Shown here: positions 37,996 through 46,018 of the stretch, in pieces
How positions within the stretch are numbered: position 1 is the first letter of the stretch
How the letters are laid out: each line of letters starts with the position of its first letter
NCBI GenBank assembly: GCA_018066805.1
Contig: JAGPVX010000040.1
Location: 1-56,694, forward strand
Source of the DNA: Paraperlucidibaca sp.
GTDB lineage: Bacteria > Pseudomonadota > Gammaproteobacteria > Pseudomonadales > Moraxellaceae
Reading direction: 5' to 3'
Length of the DNA stretch: 56,694 nucleotides
Position numbers and translations under genes: made by a program
Notes under the pieces: generated by a model
Seen by the model: the letters and a program-made list of their open reading frames with translations, nothing else
Told to the model about the DNA's origin: nothing
Databases searched by the model: none

Positions 37996-38520
37996 TTACT
38001 GCTTGTGCTGTTCTCGCTTGAGCTTGCGCCATTGCCAAGGCGGCATGCGCTCAGACTCAGGCAATGCCCATAAGCCACGATGATTGGCGCGGGCATCATC
38101 TTCGATCTGTATTAGTTCGGGTCGTTTCAAGTATTGGCGATACACCCAAGCATGGCCTTGGCGCACTAATTCGGCATTCACATCTAAACCATCGACATAG
38201 ACCGTGGCCACTACGCGGCCGTAGCGATCAATGTCGAGTACTTTCAAGCTAATATCGCGGCCATAAACCATTGAAGACAAAGCACGTTTGGCATTATTAC
38301 CCCAGGGCTGGCCGCGCTCAGGAGTGTCGATTTCAGCTAGGCGTATGCGCTGTTTTTGCGTATCTGCAGTGAGAATGGTCACCGTATCGCCATCGGCTAC
38401 TTTGATGACGCGACCGGCGGGCTGAGCAGCCGTTTCGGCGCTATACGTAGACTTAGCTTCGCCACACGCTGGCAATGTCAGCAAAAGCGGAAGTAGTAGT
38501 GCCAGCCAACGAGCGTGCAT
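37996..38520 (-). CDS. Secreted thermonuclease-like (SNase) lipoprotein
   Basis: A 174-residue protein from the ATG at 38520. The N-terminus MHARWLALLLPLLLTLPACG is a lipoprotein signal with a probable lipidated Cys19. The staphylococcal nuclease fold follows. VADGDTV gives the Ca2+-binding aspartates (43, 45), IRLAEIDTPE gives Arg60, Asp65 and Glu68, and YGRVVATVYVDG gives Arg102. All key catalytic residues are present. An in-frame ATG at 38577 is rejected because the tRNA-Met terminator lies between the two. It probably degrades nucleic acid in the envelope. Confidence 0.9.
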   Translation of the reverse strand: MHARWLALLLPLLLTLPACGEAKSTYSAETAAQPAGRVIKVADGDTVTILTADTQKQRIRLAEIDTPERGQPWGNNAKRALSSMVYGRDISLKVLDIDRYGRVVATVYVDGLDVNAELVRQGHAWVYRQYLKRPELIQIEDDARANHRGLWALPESERMPPWQWRKLKREQHKQ

Positions 38521-38539
38521 AAACAGTAATCCCAGAAAG

Positions 38540-38566
38540 CAAAAAACCAGCACTAAGGCTGGTTTT
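38540..38566 (-). terminator. Terminator of the tRNA-Met gene
   Basis: On the minus strand AAAACCAGC and GCTGGTTTT form a 9-bp stem (38543-38551 with 38558-38566) followed by a T run. It sits 22 bases beyond the 3' end of tRNA-Met and just before the nuclease start. Confidence 0.85.
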
Positions 38567-38587
38567 GAGCGTGCCATGACGGCGATA

Positions 38588-38664
38588 TGGTGGCTACAGC
38601 TGGACTTGAACCAGCGACCCCAGCATTATGAATGCTGTGCTCTAACCAGCTGAGCTATGTAGCC
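38588..38664 (-). tRNA. tRNA-Met (CAT), elongator type
   Basis: A 77-base cloverleaf with an encoded CCA end (38588-38590). The acceptor arms are GGCTACA and TGTAGCC. The D arm reads TAGCTCAGCTGGTTAGAGCA, the anticodon loop is TTCATAA with anticodon CAT, and the T loop contains GGTTCAAGTCC. The perfect first acceptor pair (G-C) and close match to E. coli elongator tRNA-Met separate it from initiator tRNA and from tRNA-Ile2, though the latter cannot be fully excluded by eye. Confidence 0.93.
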
Positions 38665-38734
38665 AAATAGGCGGCGAATGTTAGGATTCAGCGTGCATGC
38701 TGTCAAGCCGCTGCACGCATCAATTGGCTAAAAA

Positions 38735-40447
38735 CTACGCGTTTGCTGATTTTTTCTGCGTTAGGGCATCGACTGCAGCTTGCGTCGATAAATGTACCCG
38801 CGCCATCGTCAAAGTTTTGAGTAGTGAGGTGGTCGCTAAATGGTCCATTACGGGGCCTTTCACTTCAGCTAAATGCAGCACAACACCAGCATCCTTTAGG
38901 CCGTGAGAAATGCTTTCTAGCATCTCTAGGCCGCTGGCATCGATTTTGGCCACGCCCGATAAAACAAGCACAACATTTCTCAGCTCATTGGTATTAGCGA
39001 CCAAATCCATGAGGTGACTTTCGATTGCAGGCGCATTGGCAAAGTAGATATTTTCATCGATGCGAATGAGCAGTAACGCAGGCCAAGTACTGACTTGGTG
39101 GCGTTTAATATTGCGGTAATGCTCTGTGCCTGGCACTTGCCCAACTACAGCAATGTGTGGGTCGCTGGTACTTTGTAGGTAGAGGCCAATGGCCAGCGCC
39201 ATGCCGATAAGTAGGCCGGGTTCGATGCCAAATGCTAATACACCGATGATGGTGCCGAGCTGAGCAATGCCATCGCGGCGATCATAACGCCAGGTGCTGA
39301 ATATACTTTTGAAGTCGATGAGCTGAGTTACGGCAACCACGACGATGGCGGCGAGCACGAGCTTCGGCAATGGCGCTAAGGCATCGGTCAAGGCAAAGGC
39401 AGCGAGCGCGACCCAAGCGGCGGTGATGATGGCGGCGAGCTGAGTGCGTGCGCCGGCATCGAAGTTGACCATCGAGCGTGAAAATCCACCGGCAACAGGC
39501 ATGCCACCGCACAGCGAAGCACTGATATTGGTTGCGCCAAGTGCCAGCAACTCTTGATCAGGATCAACACGTTCGCGCCGGCGTATCGCTAAAATACGCG
39601 CGACAGAGAGGCTTTCAACATAGCCAATGATGGCGATAAGCAATGCCGAGCCGATCAATCCTGTCCAGCCGTCTAGCCACAAAAAGCTGATAGATAGTTG
39701 CGGCAGGCCTTGCGGGATATCACCGACGATGGCGACATATTGTGCGCCATCAAAATGAGCGGATAGGGCTAAGGCCAGCACGACGATGATTAATGGCATC
39801 ATGCGTACTGCCAAGGTGGAGCGGCTGGCGGACAGGCCTAAGGCGCTAAGCCAAGCGCTGAGGCGATAGCGCCCAACCAGCAAGAGCCCGAGGGTGGCGC
39901 AGGCCGCGATAGCGACAACTGCGCTTGTGCCAGTTAGGCGAGGGAAAATATCGACCATAAAGCCGAAAAAGGCGGCGTGACGATCGCCGGAGACGCCCGT
40001 AAGTGCGGGGATTTGCGTGCCAATAATAGTGATCGCTGCTGCCGTACTAAAGCCGCTAAGCACTGGATGACTAACGAAGTATGACAGCCAGCCCAAGCGC
40101 AGTAGACCAAAGAGCAGCAAAAATCCGCCCGACAGCAGCGCTAACCAAAGCGCGCCGGCGAGCGCGCGGCTGCTATCGCCATCGGCAAATTGTTGTAGCG
40201 CGCTAGCGACCATGACCGCAGCGACTGCGACTGGGCCAACAGCAAGCGTGCGGCTACTGCCCATTAGGGCATAAATTAGCGGCGGCAACACACTAGCGTA
40301 GAGGCCGACTTCTGGCGGTAGGCCGGCGAGTAGGGCGTAAGCTAGCGCTTGAGGCACCAGCAAAATTGCCGTGATGGTGCCGGCGAGGGCGTCATCGCGT
40401 AGATCGGCGCGCCGATAGTGTTGTAGCCAGCCTGGCAGTAGGCGCAT
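38735..40447 (-). CDS. SulP-family anion transporter with STAS domain
   Basis: A 570-residue inner-membrane protein of the SLC26/SulP family. LVPQALAYALLAGLPPEVGL near residues 31-50 is the family signature region, followed by about ten further membrane segments. The C-terminal STAS domain (about 450-560) contains VLSGVAKIDASGLEMLES. It lies 10 bases downstream of the metallo-beta-lactamase gene in the same unit. This context suggests export or exchange of sulfite, sulfate or thiosulfate made from sulfide, but the ion is not proven. Confidence 0.92.
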   Translation of the reverse strand: MRLLPGWLQHYRRADLRDDALAGTITAILLVPQALAYALLAGLPPEVGLYASVLPPLIYALMGSSRTLAVGPVAVAAVMVASALQQFADGDSSRALAGALWLALLSGGFLLLFGLLRLGWLSYFVSHPVLSGFSTAAAITIIGTQIPALTGVSGDRHAAFFGFMVDIFPRLTGTSAVVAIAACATLGLLLVGRYRLSAWLSALGLSASRSTLAVRMMPLIIVVLALALSAHFDGAQYVAIVGDIPQGLPQLSISFLWLDGWTGLIGSALLIAIIGYVESLSVARILAIRRRERVDPDQELLALGATNISASLCGGMPVAGGFSRSMVNFDAGARTQLAAIITAAWVALAAFALTDALAPLPKLVLAAIVVVAVTQLIDFKSIFSTWRYDRRDGIAQLGTIIGVLAFGIEPGLLIGMALAIGLYLQSTSDPHIAVVGQVPGTEHYRNIKRHQVSTWPALLLIRIDENIYFANAPAIESHLMDLVANTNELRNVVLVLSGVAKIDASGLEMLESISHGLKDAGVVLHLAEVKGPVMDHLATTSLLKTLTMARVHLSTQAAVDALTQKKSANA

Positions 40448-40457
40448 AGAGCCCGCC

Positions 40458-41321
40458 TTAGAGTGCGTTGAGTGGCAGTTTTAGGTAGGCAACGCCGTTA
40501 TTTTCAGTGGGTGGGAAATGACCTGCACGAATATTGATTTGGATGGCGGGCAAAATCAGTGTTGGCATGCCCAGTGTGGCGTCGCGCTTGCTGCGCATTT
40601 CGACAAACTCGGCCTCGGTGGCACCATCGTGAAGATGGATATTGCTCGCGCGCTGATCGGCTACGGTCGTTTCCCAGCTTGCCTCGCGTGATGCTGGCGG
40701 ATAGTCGTGGCACATATAGAGGAGGGTGTCGTCGGGCATGCTGAGAATGCGCTGAGCTGATTTATAGAGTGTTTTTGCATTGCCGCCGGGGAAGTCGCAA
40801 CGCGCCGAGCCAACATCGGGCATAAACAGTGTGTCGCCAACAAAAACTATTTTATTGTCAATAACATAGGCCATGTCTGCAGGTGTATGGCCGGGCACAT
40901 GAATGGCTTGCGCTGGAATATCGCCGATCATAAAGTTTTCGTCGGGATGAAATAAATGACCAAATTGTGAGCCATCTAAGGCAAAATCAGCATCTAAGTT
41001 AAAAATCTTTTGAAACACGCCCTGCACTTGGCGAATGGATTCCCCGATGGCGATGGTGCCACCAAGATGCGTCTGTAAATACGGAGCTGCCGACAGGTGA
41101 TCCGCATGAGCATGCGTTTCGAGCAGCCATTGCACCGTTAATGTGTGCTCGTGGACGAAGGCGATAAGTTTATCGGCAGATTCAGTGTGCGTGCGACCCG
41201 CCTTCGGATCATAGTCAAGCACGGAGTCAATGATGGCGCAGGCGCTTCCTGCTCCAGCATGAACGATGTAGCTAACTGTGCTGGTTGCAGTATCAAAAAA
41301 TGAGGCGACTTGAGTAGACAT
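40458..41321 (-). CDS. Persulfide dioxygenase-like (ETHE1/Blh) metallo-beta-lactamase fold protein
   Basis: A 287-residue hydrolase-fold enzyme. THAHADH (His70, His72, Asp74, His75), HVPGHTP (His141 and His145) and GDTLFMPDVGSARCDFPGG with Asp163 form the metal site. The SARCDFPGG motif is typical of ETHE1 and Blh (BigR operon) proteins. These oxidise glutathione persulfide to sulfite with a mononuclear iron. It is first in the minus-strand unit with SulP and is divergent from the ArsR gene through a shared promoter region. Confidence 0.9.
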   Translation of the reverse strand: MSTQVASFFDTATSTVSYIVHAGAGSACAIIDSVLDYDPKAGRTHTESADKLIAFVHEHTLTVQWLLETHAHADHLSAAPYLQTHLGGTIAIGESIRQVQGVFQKIFNLDADFALDGSQFGHLFHPDENFMIGDIPAQAIHVPGHTPADMAYVIDNKIVFVGDTLFMPDVGSARCDFPGGNAKTLYKSAQRILSMPDDTLLYMCHDYPPASREASWETTVADQRASNIHLHDGATEAEFVEMRSKRDATLGMPTLILPAIQINIRAGHFPPTENNGVAYLKLPLNAL

Positions 41322-41350
41322 CTTGAGTTCCTTAAATTCTACAAATTTCG

Positions 41351-41385
41351 ATACTATTGACGAACAATCTACTTGTCAATAAAGT
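41351..41385. promoter_or_regulatory. Overlapping divergent promoters covered by an inverted repeat operator
   Basis: On the plus strand TTGACG (41357-41362), 17 bases and TAAAGT (41380-41385) drive the regulator gene. On the minus strand TTGACA (complement of 41374-41379), 17 bases and TAGTAT (complement of 41351-41356) drive the Blh gene. The two promoters occupy the same 35 bases face to face. A perfect inverted repeat, TATTGAC (41355-41361) and GTCAATA (41375-41381) with a 13-base spacer, overlaps both -35 boxes and both -10 boxes. It is a probable site for the ArsR protein encoded alongside. Confidence 0.75.
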
Positions 41386-41413
41386 GTTTGTTAGGCGTCT
41401 TCATGAGGTTGCT

Positions 41414-41764
41414 ATGGAAACTCATCTATCACCGCAAGCTTTCACGATGCTGCGCGACTCCGCCACCAAGGCCTGCAATTTACTCAAAGTCATGGCAAAT
41501 GAAGATCGCCTGCTCTTGCTCTGCCAACTAACGCAGGGTGAGCGTAATGTCGGCGAGCTTGAAGCCTTATGTGGCATACGCCAACCCACGCTATCACAAC
41601 AGCTCGCGGTATTGCGCGAAGAGGGTTTAGTAAACGCCCGCCGCGAAGGTAAGTACATCTTTTATAGCCTAGCCAGCGCGGAAGTTATTTTAGTGATGAA
41701 CACCATGTCGAGCCTGTACTGTGGTCGCGTGCTAGCTGATATGAAGCGGCACGGTACCCAGTAA
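41414..41764 (+). CDS. ArsR-family repressor, BigR/SqrR-like persulfide sensor
   Basis: A 116-residue winged-helix regulator from ATG 41414 with GAGG 5 bases upstream. An in-frame TTG at 41357 is actually part of the -35 box. The recognition region is GIRQPTLSQQLAVLREEGLV and the wing RREGKYIFYSL. Cys37 (LLLLCQL) and Cys103 (SLYCGRV) are 66 residues apart, the same spacing as Cys42 and Cys108 of BigR, where they form a sulfur-sensing disulfide or polysulfide. Cys21 and Cys53 are extra. It probably represses both flanking units until sulfide appears. Confidence 0.88.
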   Translation: METHLSPQAFTMLRDSATKACNLLKVMANEDRLLLLCQLTQGERNVGELEALCGIRQPTLSQQLAVLREEGLVNARREGKYIFYSLASAEVILVMNTMSSLYCGRVLADMKRHGTQ

Positions 41765-41792
41765 CAGCGACCTAGCCAAGGGAGATAAGGTG

Positions 41793-43385
41793 ATGAGTAC
41801 GTGGACACAGCTGAATGCAGAAATGGCAGTTTCCGAGCAATTAGCCGCTCATGAGCTAAGTGAAATTTACGCCGCTGGTTTTCGCAGCGTTATTTGTAAT
41901 CGCCCAGATGCAGAAGGTGGCGATGCCCAGCCTAGCCAGCACGATATAGCGCAAGCAGCGCAAGCGGTTGGCCTTCAATTCGCTTATTTGCCTCTAGTTC
42001 CAGGTCAAATTGGCCTCGACGAAGCGCGTGCATTTGCTCAGCTAATCAGCACTATGCCTGGGCCTGTATTGGCTTATTGCCGCACAGGTAATCGCTCGCA
42101 AACGGTGTATCAATTAGCGCAGTCTCAGGGCTTGTTGCCGAGCACGGATGCCGCTCCAACAGCCACGATTTCAGCCGATTTTGATGTGGTCATCGTCGGT
42201 GGCGGCTCTGGCGGTATCGGTGTTGCCGCCAGCTTATTGAAGCGCGACTCATCATTGAGTATCGCGATTATTGAACCTAGCGAATCACACTATTATCAGC
42301 CCGCATGGACATTAGTCGGTGGCGGCGCATATGACAGTGCAGATACTGAACGCACCACGGCGTCGGTCATACCGAAGGGTGTGCAGTGGTTACAAGCCGC
42401 TGCCTCGCGCTTTATTCCAGACTGCAATCGCGTGGCGCTGGCGGATGGCCGCGAAGTTAGCTATCAGCAGCTGATTGTGTGCCCCGGCCTAGAGCTGCAC
42501 TGGGCTGGTATTGAAGGCCTGGAGGAAACACTAGGCGCTAATGGTGTGACTTCAAACTATCGCTTCGATTTAGCGCCCTACACTTGGGAGTTGGTGCAGG
42601 AGTTGAAGGGCGGTACCGCGATCTTCAGCCAGCCATCGATGCCTATTAAGTGTGCGGGGGCTCCGCAAAAAGCCATGTATTTGTCCTGCGACCATTGGCT
42701 CAAGCAAGGCCGCTTAGCGAATATCAAGGTGGAGTTTTGTAATGCCGGCGCTGTGCTTTTTGGTGTTGCTACGTTTGTCCCGCCTTTGATGCAATATGTT
42801 GAGCGCTATGGCATCGACTTGGCATTTAATCATCAGCTAGTGAAAGTAGATGGTCCTGCTAAAACCGCATGGTTTGATGTGACTGGGGCTGATGGCGAAG
42901 TCACACGCGTGGAGAAGCGCTTCGATATGCTCCACGCCGTGCCGCCACAGCGCTCACCCGATGTTGTGCGCAACAGCCCTCTAGCCAATGCTGCTGGCTG
43001 GTGTGAAGTGGATCAGCACACCCTGCAAAGCCAGCGATTTGCCAATGTATTCTCACTTGGTGATGCCTGCTCTGCACCAAACGCTAAAACTATGGCGGCG
43101 GTTCGTAAGCAGATCGTTATCGTGGCAGAAAATCTACTGGCTCTTCGCGTTGGTAAGCCGTTGTCGACACTTTATGATGGCTATGGCGCCTGCCCATTAA
43201 CCGTGGAAAAAGGCAAAGTGGTGATGGCTGAGTTTGGTTTTGGTGGAAAACTATTGCCGACCTTCCCATTGGATCCCGCAGTGCCTCGTCGCAGTCAATG
43301 GTTCCTGAAGGCGACAATACTGCCGATGGTGTATTGGAATTTGATGCTAAAAGGCCATGAATGGTTGGCACGACCAAGCAAGTAA
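41793..43385 (+). CDS. Rhodanese-like (DUF442) / sulfide:quinone oxidoreductase fusion
   Basis: A 530-residue two-domain protein from ATG 41793, with GGAG 8 bases upstream and a GTG directly before it. Residues 1-115 form a DUF442/Blh-N domain with the sulfurtransferase-like loop CRTGNR (Cys96 to Arg101). Residues 130-530 form an FAD enzyme with the dinucleotide motif IVGGGSGGIG. It has the type II SQR cysteines Cys287 (KCAGAPQK) and Cys426 (GDACSAPNAKT), plus Cys230. SQR passes electrons from sulfide to ubiquinone and yields persulfide, which the fused domain could receive or transfer. It follows the repressor gene by 28 bases. Confidence 0.92.
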   Translation: MSTWTQLNAEMAVSEQLAAHELSEIYAAGFRSVICNRPDAEGGDAQPSQHDIAQAAQAVGLQFAYLPLVPGQIGLDEARAFAQLISTMPGPVLAYCRTGNRSQTVYQLAQSQGLLPSTDAAPTATISADFDVVIVGGGSGGIGVAASLLKRDSSLSIAIIEPSESHYYQPAWTLVGGGAYDSADTERTTASVIPKGVQWLQAAASRFIPDCNRVALADGREVSYQQLIVCPGLELHWAGIEGLEETLGANGVTSNYRFDLAPYTWELVQELKGGTAIFSQPSMPIKCAGAPQKAMYLSCDHWLKQGRLANIKVEFCNAGAVLFGVATFVPPLMQYVERYGIDLAFNHQLVKVDGPAKTAWFDVTGADGEVTRVEKRFDMLHAVPPQRSPDVVRNSPLANAAGWCEVDQHTLQSQRFANVFSLGDACSAPNAKTMAAVRKQIVIVAENLLALRVGKPLSTLYDGYGACPLTVEKGKVVMAEFGFGGKLLPTFPLDPAVPRRSQWFLKATILPMVYWNLMLKGHEWLARPSK

Positions 43386-43407
43386 GTATTTGCTTGCCTG
43401 GTCTAAC

Positions 43408-43441
43408 AAAAAAGCCTCGGTGTGAAAACCGAGGCTTTTTT
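43408..43441. terminator. Bidirectional terminator after the SQR fusion gene
   Basis: A perfect 13-bp stem (43408-43420 with 43429-43441, AAAAAAGCCTCGG/CCGAGGCTTTTTT) has an 8-base loop. It separates the sulfide operon from the convergent ychF. Confidence 0.93.
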
Positions 43442-43481
43442 GTATTGCGAGCCGCATGAACTGCTACGGCTTGTAGAGCAT

Positions 43482-44573
43482 TTAAACGTTGAAGCGGAAA
43501 TGCATCACATCGCCATCTTTAACCAAATATTCTTTGCCTTCTAAACGCCATTTGCCAGCCTCTTTTGCTCCAGCTTCGCCGCGATAGGCGATGAAGTCTT
43601 CATAGCCAATAACTTCGGCACGAATAAAGCCTTTTTCGAAGTCGGTATGGATGGCGCTAGCGGCTTTCGGCGCCGTGCATTTTAACGGAATGGTCCACGC
43701 GCGAACCTCTTTCACGCCGGCGGTGAAGTAGGTTTGTAAGCTAAGCAGGCCATAACCAGCACGAATGACGCGGTTCAAGCCCGGTTCTTCCATGCCTAAA
43801 TCAGCCAAGAAAGCGATTTTATCTTCCTCGTCTAGCTCGGCAATTTCGGATTCTAATTTGTTGCAAATAGGCACGACCACTGCATTTTCTTTAGCCGCTA
43901 ACTCGCGAACCTGGTCGAGCATGGGGTTGTTGTCGAAACCATCTTCGCTAACGTTGGCGATATACATCGTGGGCTTCAGCGTTAAGAAGCCATATGAGCG
44001 AATGGTTAACAGCTCTTCCACACTGAGGTCGACGCTGCGCACGGGCAGGCCCTCATCGAGCGCGGGTTTGATTTTTTCTAGCACGGCCTTCAGCGCAATC
44101 GACTCTTTATCGCCGCTTTTGGCTTGCTTGGTCACACGCAGCATGGCCTTTTCGACAGCATCAAGGTCGGCCAAAGCAAGTTCGGTGTTAATCACTTCGA
44201 TGTCATCGATAGGGCTGACACGGTTAGAAACGTGAATGACATTGTCATCAATAAAGCAGCGCACCACGTGAGCGATGGCATCGGTGCTGCGGATATTGCC
44301 TAAAAACTGGTTGCCTAGGCCTTCACCTTTGGACGCGCCAGCAACGAGGCCGGCGATGTCGACGAACTCCATGCTAGTTGGAATGACGCGCTCAGGCTTA
44401 ACGATTTCCGCTAAGGCATCCAGGCGAGGGTCGGGCATGGGTACTACGCCGGTGTTTGGCTCGATGGTGCAAAACGGAAAGTTTTCCGCGGCAATGCCGG
44501 CCTTAGTTAGCGCGTTGAAAAGGGTAGATTTGCCCACATTGGGTAGACCAACAATGCCGCAATTAAATCCCAT
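43482..44573 (-). CDS. ychF: Ribosome-associated ATPase YchF (OBG family)
   Basis: A 363-residue protein from the ATG at 44573, preceded by GAGGAAG. An upstream in-frame start would add six residues and is unlikely. The P-loop GLPNVGKS is at residues 9-16. The G4 position reads NKLE instead of NKxD, which is why this family prefers ATP. The C-terminal TGS domain ends [13 protein letters not shown]. YchF binds ribosomes and modulates stress responses. It is downstream of pth, as in many gammaproteobacteria. Confidence 0.97.
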   Translation of the reverse strand: MGFNCGIVGLPNVGKSTLFNALTKAGIAAENFPFCTIEPNTGVVPMPDPRLDALAEIVKPERVIPTSMEFVDIAGLVAGASKGEGLGNQFLGNIRSTDAIAHVVRCFIDDNVIHVSNRVSPIDDIEVINTELALADLDAVEKAMLRVTKQAKSGDKESIALKAVLEKIKPALDEGLPVRSVDLSVEELLTIRSYGFLTLKPTMYIANVSEDGFDNNPMLDQVRELAAKENAVVVPICNKLESEIAELDEEDKIAFLADLGMEEPGLNRVIRAGYGLLSLQTYFTAGVKEVRAWTIPLKCTAPKAASAIHTDFEKGFIRAEVIGYEDFIAYRGEAGAKEAGKWRLEGKEYLVKDGDVMHFRFNV

Positions 44574-44603
44574 GATGCTTCCTCTGCGCACTCGCGCGTC
44601 AAT

Positions 44604-45197
44604 TCAATTAGTGTCGATTTTAAAGCCGTTTATTCGGTTCATGGCCTTGGCGATGTCGCCAGTGACCATCAATTCGGTGCAGCGTAAGGCCTCATCGAGG
44701 GCTTGATCGATGAGTGATTGTTCTGATTGCGGTGCGCGGCCTAAAACAAAGCCAGTGACTTGACTGCTATTGCCAGGATGGCCAATGCCGACGCGCAAGC
44801 GATGAAAGCCGGCTTGGTTGCCCAGCGAGGCAATGCTATCGCGCAGGCCGTTGTGACCGCCATGACCACCGCCAGTTTTCAGGCGTATCTGCCCTGGAGC
44901 GATATCGAGCTCATCGTGGGCGATTAAGATTTCGGCTGGCGTGAGTTTGTAAAAATTCGCGAGCGCAGCAACAGCTTGGCCCGAGCGATTCATGAAAGTG
45001 GTGGGGATGAGCAGCCGTACATCTTCGCCAGCAATGCTCACGCGCGCAGTTAGTCCAAATGCTTTGGCATCGGGGCTTAGTGATGTGCGGTGTTGCTCGG
45101 CTAAACGCTCAATAAACCACGCGCCAGCATTGTGGCGAGTTTGTGCGTATTGTGCACCGGGGTTGGCGAGGCCAACTAATAGGCGTAAGGCAGTCAT
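44604..45197 (-). CDS. pth: Peptidyl-tRNA hydrolase
   Basis: A 197-residue enzyme that frees tRNA from dropped-off peptidyl-tRNA. Asn12 (LANPG), His22 (TRHNAG) and Asp95 (AHDELDI) match the catalytic residues Asn10, His20 and Asp93 of E. coli Pth. [18 protein letters not shown] is conserved. It lies between rplY and ychF, the usual order. Confidence 0.98.
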   Translation of the reverse strand: MTALRLLVGLANPGAQYAQTRHNAGAWFIERLAEQHRTSLSPDAKAFGLTARVSIAGEDVRLLIPTTFMNRSGQAVAALANFYKLTPAEILIAHDELDIAPGQIRLKTGGGHGGHNGLRDSIASLGNQAGFHRLRVGIGHPGNSSQVTGFVLGRAPQSEQSLIDQALDEALRCTELMVTGDIAKAMNRINGFKIDTN

Positions 45198-45224
45198 GTT
45201 TCAGCATCTTTAGGGCAATAAAAG

Positions 45225-45246
45225 AAAAACGGGGCATAAAGCCCCG
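45225..45246 (-). terminator. Terminator between rplY and pth
   Basis: On the minus strand CGGGGC and GCCCCG (45241-45246 with 45230-45235) form a stem with a 5-base loop followed by a T5 run. It lies 26 bases after the rplY stop and may limit read-through into pth. Confidence 0.85.
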
Positions 45247-45271
45247 CTTTTCTATCACAGCCGGAGAAAGA

Positions 45272-45913
45272 TTACTCGGCTTCGGGCGCAGCTTCAGGTG
45301 CAGCGTCATCTTCAGAAGCGGCAGCCACTTTTGGCGCGTGCACGTTGGCAACTGGTTGGTCATGGTCGTGACCCAATGCCAAAGCGAGAATTTCCACGCC
45401 TTTTGGCAATACCAAGTTGGACAAATGCAGAGTTGTACCAAGAGCCACGGCAGCCATATCGACTTCGATGAACTCAGGCAGGCTGCCTGGTAAGCAGCTA
45501 ACTTCCACGTCGTTGATGTAGTGAGTGATTTCACCACCATCTTGCTTCACGCCAACGCATGTATCTTGGTTGGTGAAGTGCAGAGGAACGCGCATGGTCA
45601 GTTTTTGTTTCGCATCGACGCGCAAGAAGTCTGCGTGCATCGGTGTGCTTTTCACTGGGTGGCGTTGCAGTGCTTTAATCACGACTTTCTCGGCTTTGCC
45701 ATCAACAGTGATGGTTAGCACGTGCGAATAAAACGCTTCGTTTTCCAGTGCTTTAACTAGCTGACGCAGCTCAATGCTGATCGACTGAGCGGCAGCTTCG
45801 CCACCATAAATAACCGCGGGGACGCGGGCTTCCAAACGACGAAGGCGGCGGCTCGCACCTTTCCCTTCGAGAGTCCGGTTTTGCGCATCAAGCGTAAAAG
45901 TTGCTGCGGACAT
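45272..45913 (-). CDS. rplY: 50S ribosomal protein L25 (CTC/TL5 form)
   Basis: A 213-residue two-domain L25 from the ATG at 45913 ([20 protein letters not shown]) with GGAG upstream. An in-frame GTG 21 bases earlier is rejected. Residues 1-95 bind 5S rRNA. The second beta domain of general stress protein CTC type ([20 protein letters not shown] and on) and an acidic Ala/Glu tail follow. It is encoded after prs, as usual. Confidence 0.97.
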   Translation of the reverse strand: MSAATFTLDAQNRTLEGKGASRRLRRLEARVPAVIYGGEAAAQSISIELRQLVKALENEAFYSHVLTITVDGKAEKVVIKALQRHPVKSTPMHADFLRVDAKQKLTMRVPLHFTNQDTCVGVKQDGGEITHYINDVEVSCLPGSLPEFIEVDMAAVALGTTLHLSNLVLPKGVEILALALGHDHDQPVANVHAPKVAAASEDDAAPEAAPEAE

Positions 45914-45963
45914 TTTCTGTACTCCGTAAGGCACTGAGCTTGCGACCAGCTCAATGCAAATAA

Positions 45964-46002
45964 CCTGTGATAACTCACAGGGCTTGTAGCAACACGCTAC
46001 AA
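45964..46002 (-). other. Two adjacent hairpins between prs and rplY
   Basis: TTGTAGC (45984-45990) pairs with GCTACAA (45996-46002), and CCTGTG (45964-45969) pairs with CACAGG (45976-45981). Read on the minus strand they follow the prs stop, and the second is trailed by TTATTT. They may form a weak terminator or a processing site before rplY. Confidence 0.5.
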
Positions 46003-46018
46003 ATAGGGTTTGCCGTGC

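Noticed and set aside
38521-38577. Upstream start for the SNase lipoprotein
   Set aside because: The stretch contains the tRNA-Met terminator hairpin, and the downstream ATG begins a clean lipoprotein signal peptide.
41357-41413. TTG start extending the ArsR regulator by 19 residues
   Set aside because: The TTG is the -35 box of its own promoter, and ATG 41414 has a good Shine-Dalgarno.
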